NCBI RefSeq assembly: GCF_000758525.1
Contig: NZ_CP009241.1
Coordinates: 1-64,000, forward strand
Length of the DNA: 64,000 nucleotides
Source of the DNA: Paenibacillus sp. FSL H7-0357
Lineage (GTDB): Bacteria > Bacillota > Bacilli > Paenibacillales > Paenibacillaceae
Direction: 5' to 3'
Part shown: positions 41,771 to 51,751 of the stretch, piece after piece
Position numbering within the stretch: position 1 is the first letter of the stretch
Layout: each line of letters starts with the position of its first letter
Translations under genes and position numbers: made by a program
The notes under the pieces: generated by a model
The model's database searches: none
What the model was told of the DNA's origin: nothing
The model's input: the letters and a program-made list of their open reading frames with translations, nothing else

Positions 41771-44700
41771 TTGTTGTTACAAGGTCTTATAGAAGCTTTT
41801 TCCAAAGATCCTGATTTTCAGTCCGTCACCCGTGGTGTTGCCGCAGGGATGAAGGAGCAGCTAATATCAGGTTTGTCCGGTTCGGCCAGACAAATTATGC
41901 TGGCGGCGCTGCATGAAGAAACCGAACGGCCGCTGCTTATAGTCACCCATAATATGTTCTCGGCCCAGAAGATGGCTGAGGATTTGCAGGAAGCGCTTTC
42001 TCCGGATCGCGTGCTGCTTTACCCTGCCAATGAGCTGGTTGCCGCTGAAGCGGCTGTCTCCAGCCCTGAGACGCTTGCTCAGCGGATAGATGTCCTGACC
42101 AAATGTGCCCAGGGCTTCCGTGGCGTTGTGGTTGTGCCTTATTCTGGCGTCCGGCGTCTGCTTCCGTCGCCGCATGTGATGGCAGAGGCACAATTAACCG
42201 TTTCACAGGATGGAACCCTCTCTCTGGATGATTTTCTGATGTCTATGATTATGATGGGTTATGAACGGGTTGAACGGGTAGAGAACCGTGGTGAGCTTAG
42301 TGTGCGGGGAGGCATTGTCGATTTCTATCCAATGACCTCATCGCTGGCTTACCGGGTAGAGCTGTTTGATGATGAGATCGATTCGATTCGAACCTTTGAT
42401 CCTGCAGACCAGCGATCCATCGACAAGGTGCGCAGTGTGAAGATCACACCGGCTAAGGAGATCATCGCAGACCAGTCCCGCCAGGATTCGGCAGCCTCTG
42501 AAGCGGCAGCGATGCTGGAACGCCAGCTGGAGAAAATGACCGACCGGCAGGCAAAGCTGCGTTTGCGTGAGGAAATGGGCCGGGAGCTGGAGATGCTGCG
42601 GCAGGGAACCTATTTCCCTGAAGTCTATAAATATATCAGTCTCTTATATCCTGAACGCTGCCATTTATATGATTATATGGCACAGGACACCCTTCTTATT
42701 ATGGATGAGCCGGCCAGACTGCTGGAAACGGCGAAACAGCTGGAGCGGGACGAGTCGGAATGGAACCTGCATTTGCTGCAGAACGGCAAAAACCTGCCTG
42801 ATCTTCATCTTTCCGTAGACAATGAAGCTATCATGTACCGCCGCCCATTCCAGAGCCTGTTCATGTCAATTTTCCTGCGCCAGGTTCCACATATCCAGCC
42901 GCAGAACATCCTTGGATTTATCAGCCGCGGCATGCAGGATTTCCACGGCCAGATGAATGTGCTGAAATCGGAGATGGAGCGCTGGCATAAGTCGGGTGTG
43001 CAGGTTGTGATGCTGGCGAGCAGCGAGGAGCGGATGGAGCGGGTCCGCCGGGTGCTGTACGATTATGGCATTGAAGAGCCTACTATTGTCCACGGGAATC
43101 TGGGCTCCGGTTTTGAGCTGCCTTCCATTCATCTTGCTGTGATCACTGAAGGAGAGATGTTCTCCCAGAAGCAGCGTAAGGCGCGCAAGGTTTCCAAAGG
43201 AATTGACAATGCAGAACGGATTAAGAGCTATACCGAGCTTAAAATCGGCGATTACGTGGTACACCAGAATCACGGTATCGGCAAATATATGGGGATTGGC
43301 ACGCTTGAGGTCAGCGGAATTCACCGGGATTATATGCATATTCTATATGCCGGTGGCGATAAGCTGTCCGTACCGATTGAACAGATAGATCTGATTCAGA
43401 AATATGTCGGATCGGAAGATAAAGAACCGAAGGTATACAAGCTTGGCGGAAACGAGTGGACGCGAGTCACCAATAAAGTGCGTTCTTCTGTTCAGGATAT
43501 CGCGGATGATCTGATTAAGCTGTACGCTGAGCGCCAAAGTGCTCTGGGTTATGGTTTTGAGAAGGATACGCAGGAGCAGCGTGAATTCGAGGAAATGTTC
43601 CCGTATGACGAAACCCGCGATCAGCTGCGCGCTATCGAAGAGATCAAGAAGGATATGGAGCAGAACCGTCCGATGGACCGGCTGCTATGCGGAGACGTAG
43701 GCTATGGCAAGACGGAAGTGGCGATCCGGGCAGCCTTCAAATCAGCGATTGAAGGCAAGCAGGTTGCCGTGCTGGTGCCGACCACAATCCTCGCACAGCA
43801 GCATTATGAAACCTTCCGTGAGCGGTTTGCCAATTATCCGCTGAACATTCAGGTACTGAGCCGCTTCCGCAGCCGTAAAGAGCAGAACGAGACCATTAAG
43901 GGTGTCCGGCAGGGAACGGTAGATGTAGTAATCGGCACACACAGACTGTTGTCGCAGGATATGGTCTTTAAGGATCTCGGTCTTTTAATTGTTGATGAAG
44001 AGCAGCGCTTTGGTGTAACCCATAAAGAAAAACTCAAGAAGCTCAAGACCAATGTCGATGTGCTCACCTTGACTGCAACGCCTATTCCACGGACCTTGCA
44101 TATGTCGATGCTTGGCGTGCGGGATTTGTCAGTCATTGAGACACCACCGGAGAACCGCTTTCCCGTGCAGACGTATGTGGTTGAACATAGTCAGACGCTT
44201 ACCCGGGAAGCGGTGGAACGTGAGCTGGCCCGTGGAGGACAGGTCTATTATCTCTACAACCGCGTTCAAGGTATTCAGGAAATGGCCGCACAAATCTCCA
44301 TGCTTGTTCCGGAAGCAAGGGTCGGCATTGGCCATGGCCAAATGTCGGAGTCGGAGCTGGAGAAGACCATACTCGACTTCCTTGACGGAGAATACGATGT
44401 GCTGGTGAGCACAAGTATTATTGAGACTGGAGTGGATATTCCGAACGTCAATACGCTTATTGTCCATGATGCCGACAAAATGGGGCTATCACAGCTCTAT
44501 CAGCTGCGTGGACGTGTAGGACGCTCCAACAGGATTGCCTATGCCTATTTCACGTACCAGCGGGACAAGGTGCTGACTGAGGTCGCGGAGAAGCGCCTGC
44601 AATCTATCAAGGAATTTACGGAGCTTGGCTCCGGCTTCAAAATTGCCATGCGCGACCTTTCCATTCGCGGAGCGGGCAATCTGCTTGGTGCGGAGCAGCA

Positions 44701-45298
44701 CGGGTTTATCGCTTCCGTCGGTTTCGATCTGTATTCGCAAATGCTGGCGGAAGAAATCCGCAAGCGTAAGGTTACTGTACTGGGAGAAGAGGATACTTCG
44801 CTGAAGCAGGGCAATACGGTCATTGATTTGTCCATTGATGCGTATCTTCCATCCGAGTATATTTACGACAGCATCCAGAAGATCGAAATTTATAAGAAGG
44901 TTGCGGCGGTTTCCACTTTTGAGGACGCTGGGGAACTGGAGGATGAGCTGCTTGACCGCTTCGGAGAATTGCCGGAGGCCGTAGTCAATCTGCTGTCCGT
45001 AGCCCGGCTCAAGGTATATGGAAAGCTCTATGGATTGGAATCGATGATCCGTCGTGGCGACGATGTTTCGTTGAACTTCCATGAAGGCAGCACCGGGGCC
45101 TTTGATACGGCCAAGCTTGCCAAAGTTGGAAATAGCTTCGAAAGACGTGTACAATTTGATAGGGATGCTAAAGCCAGTATCCGCATCAAGTCGAAGGATC
45201 TTGACGATAAGGCGCTGCTTGATCTGTTGGAGCAGTTTCTGGCTGCGGCTAAACAGTCTCTAAAATTGAAGGGAGAACTACATGATGTCGTTAAATAA
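41771..45298 (+). CDS. mfd: Transcription-repair coupling factor Mfd
   Basis: Mfd removes RNA polymerase stalled at DNA damage and recruits UvrA. The 1175-residue product has a UvrB-like N-terminal region (ERVERVENRGELSVRGGIVD near 160) and a CarD-like polymerase-binding domain (IGDYVVHQNHGIGKYMGIGT near 493). Helicase motifs are CGDVGYGKTEVAIRAAF near 638, DEEQRFG near 742 and LTATPIPRTL. RecG-type TRG residues follow near QLRGRVGRSNR, and the C-terminal D7 regulatory domain is present. The start is TTG at 41771 or 41774 after GAGGTG. It overlaps the next gene by 17 bases. Confidence 0.97.
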   Translation: MLLQGLIEAFSKDPDFQSVTRGVAAGMKEQLISGLSGSARQIMLAALHEETERPLLIVTHNMFSAQKMAEDLQEALSPDRVLLYPANELVAAEAAVSSPETLAQRIDVLTKCAQGFRGVVVVPYSGVRRLLPSPHVMAEAQLTVSQDGTLSLDDFLMSMIMMGYERVERVENRGELSVRGGIVDFYPMTSSLAYRVELFDDEIDSIRTFDPADQRSIDKVRSVKITPAKEIIADQSRQDSAASEAAAMLERQLEKMTDRQAKLRLREEMGRELEMLRQGTYFPEVYKYISLLYPERCHLYDYMAQDTLLIMDEPARLLETAKQLERDESEWNLHLLQNGKNLPDLHLSVDNEAIMYRRPFQSLFMSIFLRQVPHIQPQNILGFISRGMQDFHGQMNVLKSEMERWHKSGVQVVMLASSEERMERVRRVLYDYGIEEPTIVHGNLGSGFELPSIHLAVITEGEMFSQKQRKARKVSKGIDNAERIKSYTELKIGDYVVHQNHGIGKYMGIGTLEVSGIHRDYMHILYAGGDKLSVPIEQIDLIQKYVGSEDKEPKVYKLGGNEWTRVTNKVRSSVQDIADDLIKLYAERQSALGYGFEKDTQEQREFEEMFPYDETRDQLRAIEEIKKDMEQNRPMDRLLCGDVGYGKTEVAIRAAFKSAIEGKQVAVLVPTTILAQQHYETFRERFANYPLNIQVLSRFRSRKEQNETIKGVRQGTVDVVIGTHRLLSQDMVFKDLGLLIVDEEQRFGVTHKEKLKKLKTNVDVLTLTATPIPRTLHMSMLGVRDLSVIETPPENRFPVQTYVVEHSQTLTREAVERELARGGQVYYLYNRVQGIQEMAAQISMLVPEARVGIGHGQMSESELEKTILDFLDGEYDVLVSTSIIETGVDIPNVNTLIVHDADKMGLSQLYQLRGRVGRSNRIAYAYFTYQRDKVLTEVAEKRLQSIKEFTELGSGFKIAMRDLSIRGAGNLLGAEQHGFIASVGFDLYSQMLAEEIRKRKVTVLGEEDTSLKQGNTVIDLSIDAYLPSEYIYDSIQKIEIYKKVAAVSTFEDAGELEDELLDRFGELPEAVVNLLSVARLKVYGKLYGLESMIRRGDDVSLNFHEGSTGAFDTAKLAKVGNSFERRVQFDRDAKASIRIKSKDLDDKALLDLLEQFLAAAKQSLKLKGELHDVVK

Positions 45299-46352
45299 AA
45301 AAAAATCCTGGAAAGTGCTGCTGGTCTCACTGGCAGCGGCTCTTTCCTTCTCTATGCTTTCTGCTTGCAGCAGCAACAACAATACTAAAAATAATAATGC
45401 AGCTGATGATAGCAGCACAGCGTACGCTACCTACAAAGGGGGAACCATTACTGAGAAGGAATTCGATTTAGACACCCGTGTCATGAAATTTCTCTCCCCG
45501 CAGCAGGCCCAGTACCTGGAGATTGATACCTTCAAGGAATCCATTCTGAACCAGGAAGTGGCCTTTGAGCATCTGGCCGGCAAGGCAACAGATGAGGCTA
45601 AGAAGCAGGCCGAGAAGGAAGCCGATGTGCAATTAGCTGATCTTAAGAGCCGTTTGGGTGACACCTATGATAGCTTACTGAAGGAGCAGAGTCTAAAGGA
45701 AGACGATGTGCGGACTTATATGGTGCGTGTGCTTACGGTTTATCAGGATATGCTGCTCAAAGTAACCGATGACCAAGTAAAGAAGGAATTTGAACTAATC
45801 AAAGGCGATTTCACTGTAGCTACTCTGCGTCAGGTGTTGATCGGACTGACTGACGCCAACAAAAAGGAGCGTACCGAGGAAGACGCACTTAAGCTGGCTA
45901 AGGAGGTAAAGGCTAAGCTTGACGGTGGAGCGGACTTTGCGGAAATCGCCAAGCAATACACCGACGATACCGCGTCCAAGGAAGCTGGCGGCCAGCTGAA
46001 AGAAGTATTGCTGGGCAATTATTTGGAGGAGTTCAAGGCAGCAGCCCAGACACTGCCGTTGAATACAATCAGTGATCCAGTACTAACAAAAGTGGGTTAT
46101 TACATCATTAAGGTGGAGAGCCGCACAGAAGCAACCTTTGAGAAGCTGACCGATGAACAGAAGGAAGCAATCAAAAGCTCGCTGGCTTCGCAAAGCCTGG
46201 AGTCCTACCTCGAAAATAATCTGAAAGACCTGGAAATTAAAATCAATCTGCCGAAAAGCTCCGCTGCTGCCACTGAGTCCGGAACAAACAGCGGAACTAA
46301 AGCTACAGAAGCTCCAAGTGCCTCACCAGCGGCTACAAAAGAAGCCAAATAA
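45282..46352 (+). CDS. PrsA/SurA-like foldase lipoprotein (PPIC domain)
   Basis: This is an exported peptidyl-prolyl isomerase of the parvulin (PPIC) type. The 356-residue product has a signal peptide with lipobox LSAC (Cys about 29), then an Asn/Ser-rich linker and a SurA-like helical region. The PPIC core spans about 175-285 (RQVLIGLTDANKKERTEEDA, ADFAEIAKQYTDDT, GGQLKEV, VGYYIIKVESR). A low-complexity Ala/Ser/Thr tail follows. It should fold secreted proteins on the outer membrane face. Its start lies within the last codons of mfd, after GGGAG. Such a gene is not found here in B. subtilis. Confidence 0.9.
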   Translation: MMSLNKKKSWKVLLVSLAAALSFSMLSACSSNNNTKNNNAADDSSTAYATYKGGTITEKEFDLDTRVMKFLSPQQAQYLEIDTFKESILNQEVAFEHLAGKATDEAKKQAEKEADVQLADLKSRLGDTYDSLLKEQSLKEDDVRTYMVRVLTVYQDMLLKVTDDQVKKEFELIKGDFTVATLRQVLIGLTDANKKERTEEDALKLAKEVKAKLDGGADFAEIAKQYTDDTASKEAGGQLKEVLLGNYLEEFKAAAQTLPLNTISDPVLTKVGYYIIKVESRTEATFEKLTDEQKEAIKSSLASQSLESYLENNLKDLEIKINLPKSSAAATESGTNSGTKATEAPSASPAATKEAK

Positions 46353-46367
46353 ACCTTTTGCACGGAC

Positions 46368-46403
46368 AAGCCATCCTGACGCTTCAAAGCGAGGGATGGC
46401 TTT
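46368..46403 (+). terminator. Rho-independent terminator after the foldase gene
   Basis: AAGCCATCC at 46368-46376 pairs with GGATGGCTT at 46394-46402. An inner CGCTT/AAGCG stem extends the hairpin, and a T-rich run follows. Confidence 0.85.
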
Positions 46404-46635
46404 ATTTTGTAAATTATAATGTATAATTATGTTAAAAATAGCGCATAACGGGGAGGGGTGCGCCGGAAGTCTGCGGATTAAGGATATTTAATGTTATACC
46501 TTCCAGAGGATGTATAAGGAACTGGGAAGAGATGAATACTATGGTCAGATATTACGATAAATCACTGGGATTATCCATTCCCATAATGGACAGTAGTTGG
46601 ACCATACTTCTTAAGAAAGCGGGGCAACATGTGAA

Positions 46636-47178
46636 ATGAAAGCTACTGGAATTGTACGCCGTATTGATGACCTCGGTCGAGTTGTTATCCCTAAAGAGAT
46701 CAGACGCACACTACGTATTCGTGAAGGGGATCCGTTGGAAATTTTCGTCGATCGCGACGGTGAAGTCATACTGAAGAAGTATTCCCCGATTGGTGAGCTG
46801 GGTGATTTCGCCAAGGAATATGCAGAGTCGCTTTATGAAGGCACAGGGCATATTACAATGATTACTGACAGGGACACTTTTATCGCCCTTGCCGGAGGTT
46901 CCAAAAAGGATTATCTCGAGAAACAGGTGGGTGTGCTCCTGGAGAAGGTAATGGACAGCCGCAAGACCGTGCTCGAAACGAATGCAGGCAGCTATGACAT
47001 CGGTAAAGATCATGCAGAATTAATATCGAGCTATGTAGCCGCTCCCATCATCTCCGGCGGGGACCCCATCGGTTGTGTAGTGCTTCTGAACAAGGATGAT
47101 TCGGTAAAAATGGCGCAAATGGAAATCAAAATGGCCGAAACGGCAGCCGCTTTTTTGGGCAAGCAGATGGAGCAGTAA
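46636..47178 (+). CDS. spoVT: Stage V sporulation regulator SpoVT
   Basis: SpoVT is a forespore regulator that tunes sigma-G genes. The 180-residue product has an AbrB-type DNA-binding domain (MKATGIVRRIDDLGRVVIPK, RRTLRIREGDPLEIFVD) and a C-terminal GAF-like domain (about 55-180, AGSYDIGKDHAELISSYVAA). It shares its N-terminal domain with AbrB encoded 19 kb away. ATG 46636 has only a modest ribosome site (AAAGCGGGG). Confidence 0.95.
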   Translation: MKATGIVRRIDDLGRVVIPKEIRRTLRIREGDPLEIFVDRDGEVILKKYSPIGELGDFAKEYAESLYEGTGHITMITDRDTFIALAGGSKKDYLEKQVGVLLEKVMDSRKTVLETNAGSYDIGKDHAELISSYVAAPIISGGDPIGCVVLLNKDDSVKMAQMEIKMAETAAAFLGKQMEQ

Positions 47179-47195
47179 CAGCTTTGATACTATGG

Positions 47196-47240
47196 ACCCC
47201 GCTTTCCTTTTGGTATGATACAAAGGGAGGGCGGGGTTTT
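47196..47240 (+). terminator. Rho-independent terminator after spoVT
   Basis: ACCCCGC at 47196-47202 pairs with GCGGGGT at 47231-47237; the CCTTT/AAAGG stem continues inside, and TTTT follows. Confidence 0.85.
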
Positions 47241-47400
47241 AGCGTTCCATTTTGGAAAAGATAAGAAGATGCGGATTGCAGAAAAATGCAGCCGTACGTG
47301 TAAATGCAAGCAAAACCGTTTCTACTTACGCGCCTCCATGCGTTATAATATAGAAATTCATCCCATTATGGCAGTTATCGCTGTAGAAGCAGGTACTTTT

Positions 47401-49080
47401 ATGAAATCTGGTACACAAGGCTCTAAATTACTGCAAGGCGCATTTATTCTCAGCGCAGCAGCCATTCTCTCCAAACTGATTGGTACGCTGCAGAAAATTC
47501 CGCTGCAAAATCTGGGTGGAGACGCCGTGTTCGGCATATACAACACGGTTAATCCCCTGTACACGATGCTTATAACGATAGCGATGCTGGGTCTGCCGTC
47601 TGCAATCGCCAGATTCGTGGCCGAGTCCTCGGCCGACAGAGATGAAAGCGAAGGCCGGAGGGTTCTGCTGCTGTCAGCGGCCATTACAGTCATCAGCGGC
47701 CTTGTGATTGGGGCCCTTGCCTATCTTGGGGCTCCGGTTATCGCCGGGTGGGTCGGCAACTCCCATGTGATTCCCGCGCTGCGCTGCAGCGCATTGGGGC
47801 TTGCTGTTGTTCCGCTTATGGCCGCATTGCGCGGTTATTTTCAGGGACTGCATAATATGGTCCCTACCGCGGTGTCGCAGGTTGTCGAGCAGTCGGTGCG
47901 GGTAGCCGTCATGATCGCACTGCTGTTGTATCTGACCGGTAAGGGAGCAGACGCGGCCACCATCGCGGCGGGTGCGCTGATTGGTTCGGCTGGCGGCGGA
48001 GCGGCCGGTCTGATTGTCATGCTGCTGTATTGGCAGAATTACCGCCGCCGTGTGAGCGTAGCGCAGCAGTCGGCTGAGCTGGCGATATCAGCTGCCTCCG
48101 AAACCGCCTGGACCCGGAGTTCTGCTGCGGACACTGTCCGGGAGCAGACAGGAGCCAAGGCCCGCAAGCTGCTGGGCTATGGCATTCCAGTCATGCTCGG
48201 AACGCTGGCTATACCGCTTATCGGGCTGGTCGATGTATTTACCGTCCCCCGGTTGCTGTCGTCAACTGTCAGCGAAGCGGCGGCGATGGCGCAGTTCGGC
48301 ATCTACAATCGCGGTCTGCCGCTTGTTCAGATGGTAACAATGCTGGCCACTTCGTTATCAGTGGTCTTCATCCCGGCACTCGCGGAGGCGAAGCACCGCG
48401 GAGATCTCGGGCTGATCCAGACCCGCTGCAGCCTGTCGCTGCGCTGGTTCTGGCTGCTGGGCCTGGCCGCTTCGGTTGGCCTGGCCGTCCTTGCAGAGCC
48501 GGTCAATGTGGCTCTGTACGGTGATGCTGCCGGCAGCGGTACGATGACCTGGCTGGCCTTTACCGCCGCTGGCGGTACGGTCAGCATCATCTCCGCCGCG
48601 CTGCTGCAGGGCCTGGGCGCCGTGCGCGCGCCGGCGGTACATCTCTTGGCGGCCGCGGTGCTCAAGGCGGCCCTCAACCTGCTGCTGATTCCGCAGCAGG
48701 GCATTACCGGCGCAGCCATCGCCAGCGTGGCCGCGCATCTCTTCGCAGCAGCGCTGAATGTGCTGCTGCTGCACCGTATGGGCCATCTGCGGCTGCGCTT
48801 CGCAGATGCCCTGGTGAAGCCCGCGCTGCTGCTCGCGGGCCTTGGCCTGGCCGCCGCAGCTGTAAGCCTCGGCGTTGGCAGTGCGGCCGCAGCCGCCGGC
48901 TTCGGCGGCGGGCGAACCACAGCCCTGGCGCAGAGCCTGCTCGGCGTGCTGGCAGGCTGCGCCGTCTTCGCCGCCGGCGCTGTTGCCCTGCGGCTGCTCA
49001 GCGAAAGCGAGCTGCGCCAGCTTCCGGGCTTTGGCCCGCGGCTTGCGGACAAGCTGAAGAAGCTGCGCCTGTTCCCTTAA
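47401..49080 (+). CDS. yabM: SpoVB/MurJ-family flippase YabM
   Basis: This polysaccharide- or lipid-linked-sugar exporter belongs to the MATE-like SpoVB/MurJ group, which moves lipid-linked precursors across the membrane. The 559-residue product has about 14 hydrophobic segments. The family N-terminus is LLQGAFILSAAAILSKLIGT, and LRGYFQGLHNMVPTAVSQVV lies near 143. I chose ATG 47401 because everything upstream in the frame is polar and unlike the family; the ribosome site there is weak. The last 220 residues are Ala/Leu-rich and use GC-rich codons. Position after spoVT and before yabN matches Bacillus. Confidence 0.88.
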   Translation: MKSGTQGSKLLQGAFILSAAAILSKLIGTLQKIPLQNLGGDAVFGIYNTVNPLYTMLITIAMLGLPSAIARFVAESSADRDESEGRRVLLLSAAITVISGLVIGALAYLGAPVIAGWVGNSHVIPALRCSALGLAVVPLMAALRGYFQGLHNMVPTAVSQVVEQSVRVAVMIALLLYLTGKGADAATIAAGALIGSAGGGAAGLIVMLLYWQNYRRRVSVAQQSAELAISAASETAWTRSSAADTVREQTGAKARKLLGYGIPVMLGTLAIPLIGLVDVFTVPRLLSSTVSEAAAMAQFGIYNRGLPLVQMVTMLATSLSVVFIPALAEAKHRGDLGLIQTRCSLSLRWFWLLGLAASVGLAVLAEPVNVALYGDAAGSGTMTWLAFTAAGGTVSIISAALLQGLGAVRAPAVHLLAAAVLKAALNLLLIPQQGITGAAIASVAAHLFAAALNVLLLHRMGHLRLRFADALVKPALLLAGLGLAAAAVSLGVGSAAAAAGFGGGRTTALAQSLLGVLAGCAVFAAGAVALRLLSESELRQLPGFGPRLADKLKKLRLFP

Positions 49081-49194
49081 GGCGCAGCTAGCTGTTCCAA
49101 ATGTTATCTCTTAAGCATGAGATTACTATATTGCAGTACATACAAAGCTGCCTTAGCCACAGCGGCATGGCAGTGAGAAGGAGTGGAGACAGGT

Positions 49195-50694
49195 ATGAGC
49201 GCAACATTAACCGTGGTTGGCCTCGGTTCCGGCAATCCCGACCGGCTGACCCTGGGCATTATCAAGAAGCTGCAATCCGCATCCGCCGTTTATGTCCGGA
49301 CCGCAGAGCATCCGGTGATGGCGGCTTTAACAGAGCTTGAAATAGCTTCCCAGTCCTTTGACGGGCTGTATGAATCGCTGTCCTCGTTTCCTGAGGTGTA
49401 TGAAGCCATTACGGCGAAATTAATCGAGGAAGCGCGTTCCGCACCGCAGGGTACGGAAATTGTCTATGCCGTCCCGGGGCATCCCATGGTTGCAGAATCG
49501 GCGGTATCCCTGCTGCGGGAGCGCTGCCCGGGCGCGGGAGTAGAACTGCACATTCTCGGCGGGGAGAGCTTTCTCGATGAGGCATTTGTACGGCTTGGCT
49601 TCGACCCGATTGAAGGGTTTCAGCTTCTGGATGCTTCCGGTATCCGCAGTTCCCAGCTTCAGCCGGAGCTGCATACGCTGATCGGCCAGGTCTACGACAG
49701 CTTCACGGCTTCCGAAACCAAGCTCTGTCTGATGGATTGTTATCCGCCGGAGTATGAGGTAATCGTAGGGCATGCTCTTGGAGTGGATAAGGAAGAACGT
49801 ATTCTCCGGGTACCGCTGTATGAGCTGGACCGTCTGGAAGGGTACGGCAATCTCTCGCTGATTTATGTTCCGGCAAACCGCGCGGAAAGTGCACGAAAAC
49901 GCACATTTGCCCGCTTGCATGAAATTGTCGATACGTTGCGCAGTCCGGAAGGGTGCCCATGGGACCGGGAGCAGACGCATGAATCACTGCGCAAAAATCT
50001 GATTGAGGAAACCTATGAGGTTCTGGAAACGATCGATGAGGATGATCCGGACCATATGAAGGAAGAGCTGGGCGACCTGCTGCTGCAGATCATGCTTCAT
50101 TCCCAGATGGAGGAGGAGCAGGGCACCTTTAATGTCTATGATGTCATTGAAGGATTGAATGACAAGCTGATCTTCCGCCATCCGCATGTCTTCGGCGATA
50201 AGAATGCTGCAGATGCCGAGGAAGCGCTCCAGAACTGGGAGGGCATGAAGGCTGAGGAAAAACGGCTTAAGGGTGTAAAACCGGAAGCAGAATCCGCGCT
50301 GAGCGGTGTTCCCCGTGATTTGCCTGCGCTGATGAAGGCCTACAAACTGCAGAAAAAGGCCTCCAAAGTAGGATTCGATTGGGACAACGTTGGCGATGTG
50401 CTGGCTAAAATCCGCGAAGAGATTGATGAGCTTCAGGAGGCTATCGAATCCGGTGCACCGGCGGAGGAGCAAATGCTGGAGCTGGGGGATCTGCTGTTCG
50501 CCGCGACCAATGCGGCACGCTTCATCGGAGCGGATCCTGAAGAGGCGTTGACCCGCACCAACCGCAAGTTTGTGTCTAGATTCCAATATATTGAGGAGCA
50601 GCTGCTAAGCCGGAATACCCGTCTATTGGACAGTAGTCTAGAAGAGATGGAAGCGTTGTGGCAGGAGGCTAAGATCAAGGAGCGAAAACAATAG
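49195..50694 (+). CDS. yabN: YabN: tetrapyrrole-methylase and MazG pyrophosphohydrolase fusion
   Basis: This fusion protein is predicted to act in nucleotide pool cleaning. The N-terminal half (about 1-225) has a tetrapyrrole methylase fold (VVGLGSGNPDRLTLGIIKKL, YAVPGHPMVAESAV). The C-terminal half holds two MazG units. GCPWDREQTHESLRKNLIEE near 248 and the EExxE/ExxD clusters (EETYEVLETIDEDDPDHMKE, LGDLLLQIMLHSQM) are the catalytic MazG. A second ELGDLLFAATNAARF lies near 430. MazG cleaves NTPs to NMP and pyrophosphate. ATG 49195 was preferred over GTG 49183, which overlaps AAGGAG. Confidence 0.92.
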   Translation: MSATLTVVGLGSGNPDRLTLGIIKKLQSASAVYVRTAEHPVMAALTELEIASQSFDGLYESLSSFPEVYEAITAKLIEEARSAPQGTEIVYAVPGHPMVAESAVSLLRERCPGAGVELHILGGESFLDEAFVRLGFDPIEGFQLLDASGIRSSQLQPELHTLIGQVYDSFTASETKLCLMDCYPPEYEVIVGHALGVDKEERILRVPLYELDRLEGYGNLSLIYVPANRAESARKRTFARLHEIVDTLRSPEGCPWDREQTHESLRKNLIEETYEVLETIDEDDPDHMKEELGDLLLQIMLHSQMEEEQGTFNVYDVIEGLNDKLIFRHPHVFGDKNAADAEEALQNWEGMKAEEKRLKGVKPEAESALSGVPRDLPALMKAYKLQKKASKVGFDWDNVGDVLAKIREEIDELQEAIESGAPAEEQMLELGDLLFAATNAARFIGADPEEALTRTNRKFVSRFQYIEEQLLSRNTRLLDSSLEEMEALWQEAKIKERKQ

Positions 50695-50996
50695 ATTCTG
50701 AGCATCCTCTAATATTGGATAGGCGCTTTCTCCGCCTTTTGCAGTATAGGGGCCGTAAGAAGAGGCAATGATGTGAATGGGGCTTAACTCTCTGGTTTGG
50801 AATGTTGTGAGAGGTTTATAATGTAATAGTGCCTGAGCCTGGACTGCTCTCTTAATTTTTTTAAAATCGAGTGTTTGCGGCAGGAATTTCGGGCGGCATC
50901 CAGAATATCTTAAAGACGAAATGACGATTCGCGGCATATCTTAGCAGCTTATCGCGTTTCATTTATTTTTTTGTATCCTAGGAGGAACTTCAAATT
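50695..50996 (+). other. Gap between yabN and hup
   Basis: I see no gene in these 302 bases. A weak hairpin AGGCG/CGCCT with TTT at 50721-50740 may end yabN transcription. TATAAT at 50817-50822 may be a -10, but no -35 at proper distance is visible. Confidence 0.4.
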
Positions 50997-51269
50997 ATGA
51001 ACAAGACAGATTTGGTAAACAACATTTCCGAAAAAAGCGGATTGGCAAAGAAAGATGTAGAAACCGTATTGAACGGCGTGCTGGGCGAAATTACAGATGC
51101 TCTGTCCAAAGGCGATAAGGTCCAATTGATCGGCTTCGGTACTTTCGAAACCCGCAAACGTTCCGGCCGCACCGGCCGCAACCCGCAATCGGGCACACCT
51201 ATTGAAATTCCTGAATCCACTGTACCGGCCTTCAAGGCTGGCAACAAGCTTAAAGAAGCCGTCAACTAA
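50997..51269 (+). CDS. hup: DNA-binding protein HU
   Basis: HU is an abundant nucleoid protein that bends DNA. The 90-residue product starts MNKTDLVNNISEKSGLAKKD and has the family signature GFGTFETRKRSGRTGRNPQS. The arm ends TPIEIPESTVPAFKAGNKLK with the DNA-intercalating proline region. ATG 50997 follows AGGAGGA. The stop TAA shares its last base with the ATG of rqcP. In B. subtilis hbs lies elsewhere, so its place between yabN and rqcP is a lineage difference. Confidence 0.97.
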   Translation: MNKTDLVNNISEKSGLAKKDVETVLNGVLGEITDALSKGDKVQLIGFGTFETRKRSGRTGRNPQSGTPIEIPESTVPAFKAGNKLKEAVN

Positions 51270-51547
51270 TGCGCCTGGACAAATTCCTGAAGGTATCCCG
51301 TTTGATTAAGCGCCGCACTGTGGCTAAAGATGTGTCCGAACAGGGCCGGGTGCTGATTAACGGGAAGGAATCGAAACCGAGCAGTACGGTAAAGATCGGC
51401 GACGAGATTACAGTGCAATTCGGTCAAAAGCTAGTAACGGTCAAAGTGGAGAAACTGGTGGAAACGACCCGCAAGGACGAGGCCGCCGGTATGTATACGC
51501 TGCTCCGTGAAGAGCCTGTTGCCAAAAGCAGCGGTCTCGACTGGTAA
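51269..51547 (+). CDS. rqcP: RqcP (YabO), S4-domain ribosome quality control factor
   Basis: RqcP binds the 50S subunit and supports alanine tailing by RqcH on stalled nascent chains. The 92-residue product has the S4 fold MRLDKFLKVSRLIKRRTVAK, then DVSEQGRVLINGKESKPSST. It ends with a polar tail. It has no separate ribosome site and starts in the overlap TAATG with hup, so translation is probably by re-initiation. Confidence 0.94.
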   Translation: MRLDKFLKVSRLIKRRTVAKDVSEQGRVLINGKESKPSSTVKIGDEITVQFGQKLVTVKVEKLVETTRKDEAAGMYTLLREEPVAKSSGLDW

Positions 51548-51577
51548 AAGCGCTGTAAGGATAAGCAGATCACAAGC

Positions 51578-51627
51578 AAGAGGGTGTTCCTGATGCCAGA
51601 AATGGCCGGAACACCCTCTTTGTTTTT
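51578..51627 (+). terminator. Rho-independent terminator after rqcP
   Basis: A 13-bp perfect stem, AAGAGGGTGTTCC at 51578-51590 and GGAACACCCTCTT at 51608-51620, is followed by TGTTTTT. Confidence 0.9.
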
Positions 51628-51751
51628 AATAATAATAGAACTCCGTTGGCTTCTTGCATGAGCTCTATTGGTCTTTTGAAATTCTAAAAGCCTCTGTTCT
51701 ATAACCTCTCCTTCCACCATAGATTAGAAACAAGAAGGAGGGGTACATGCT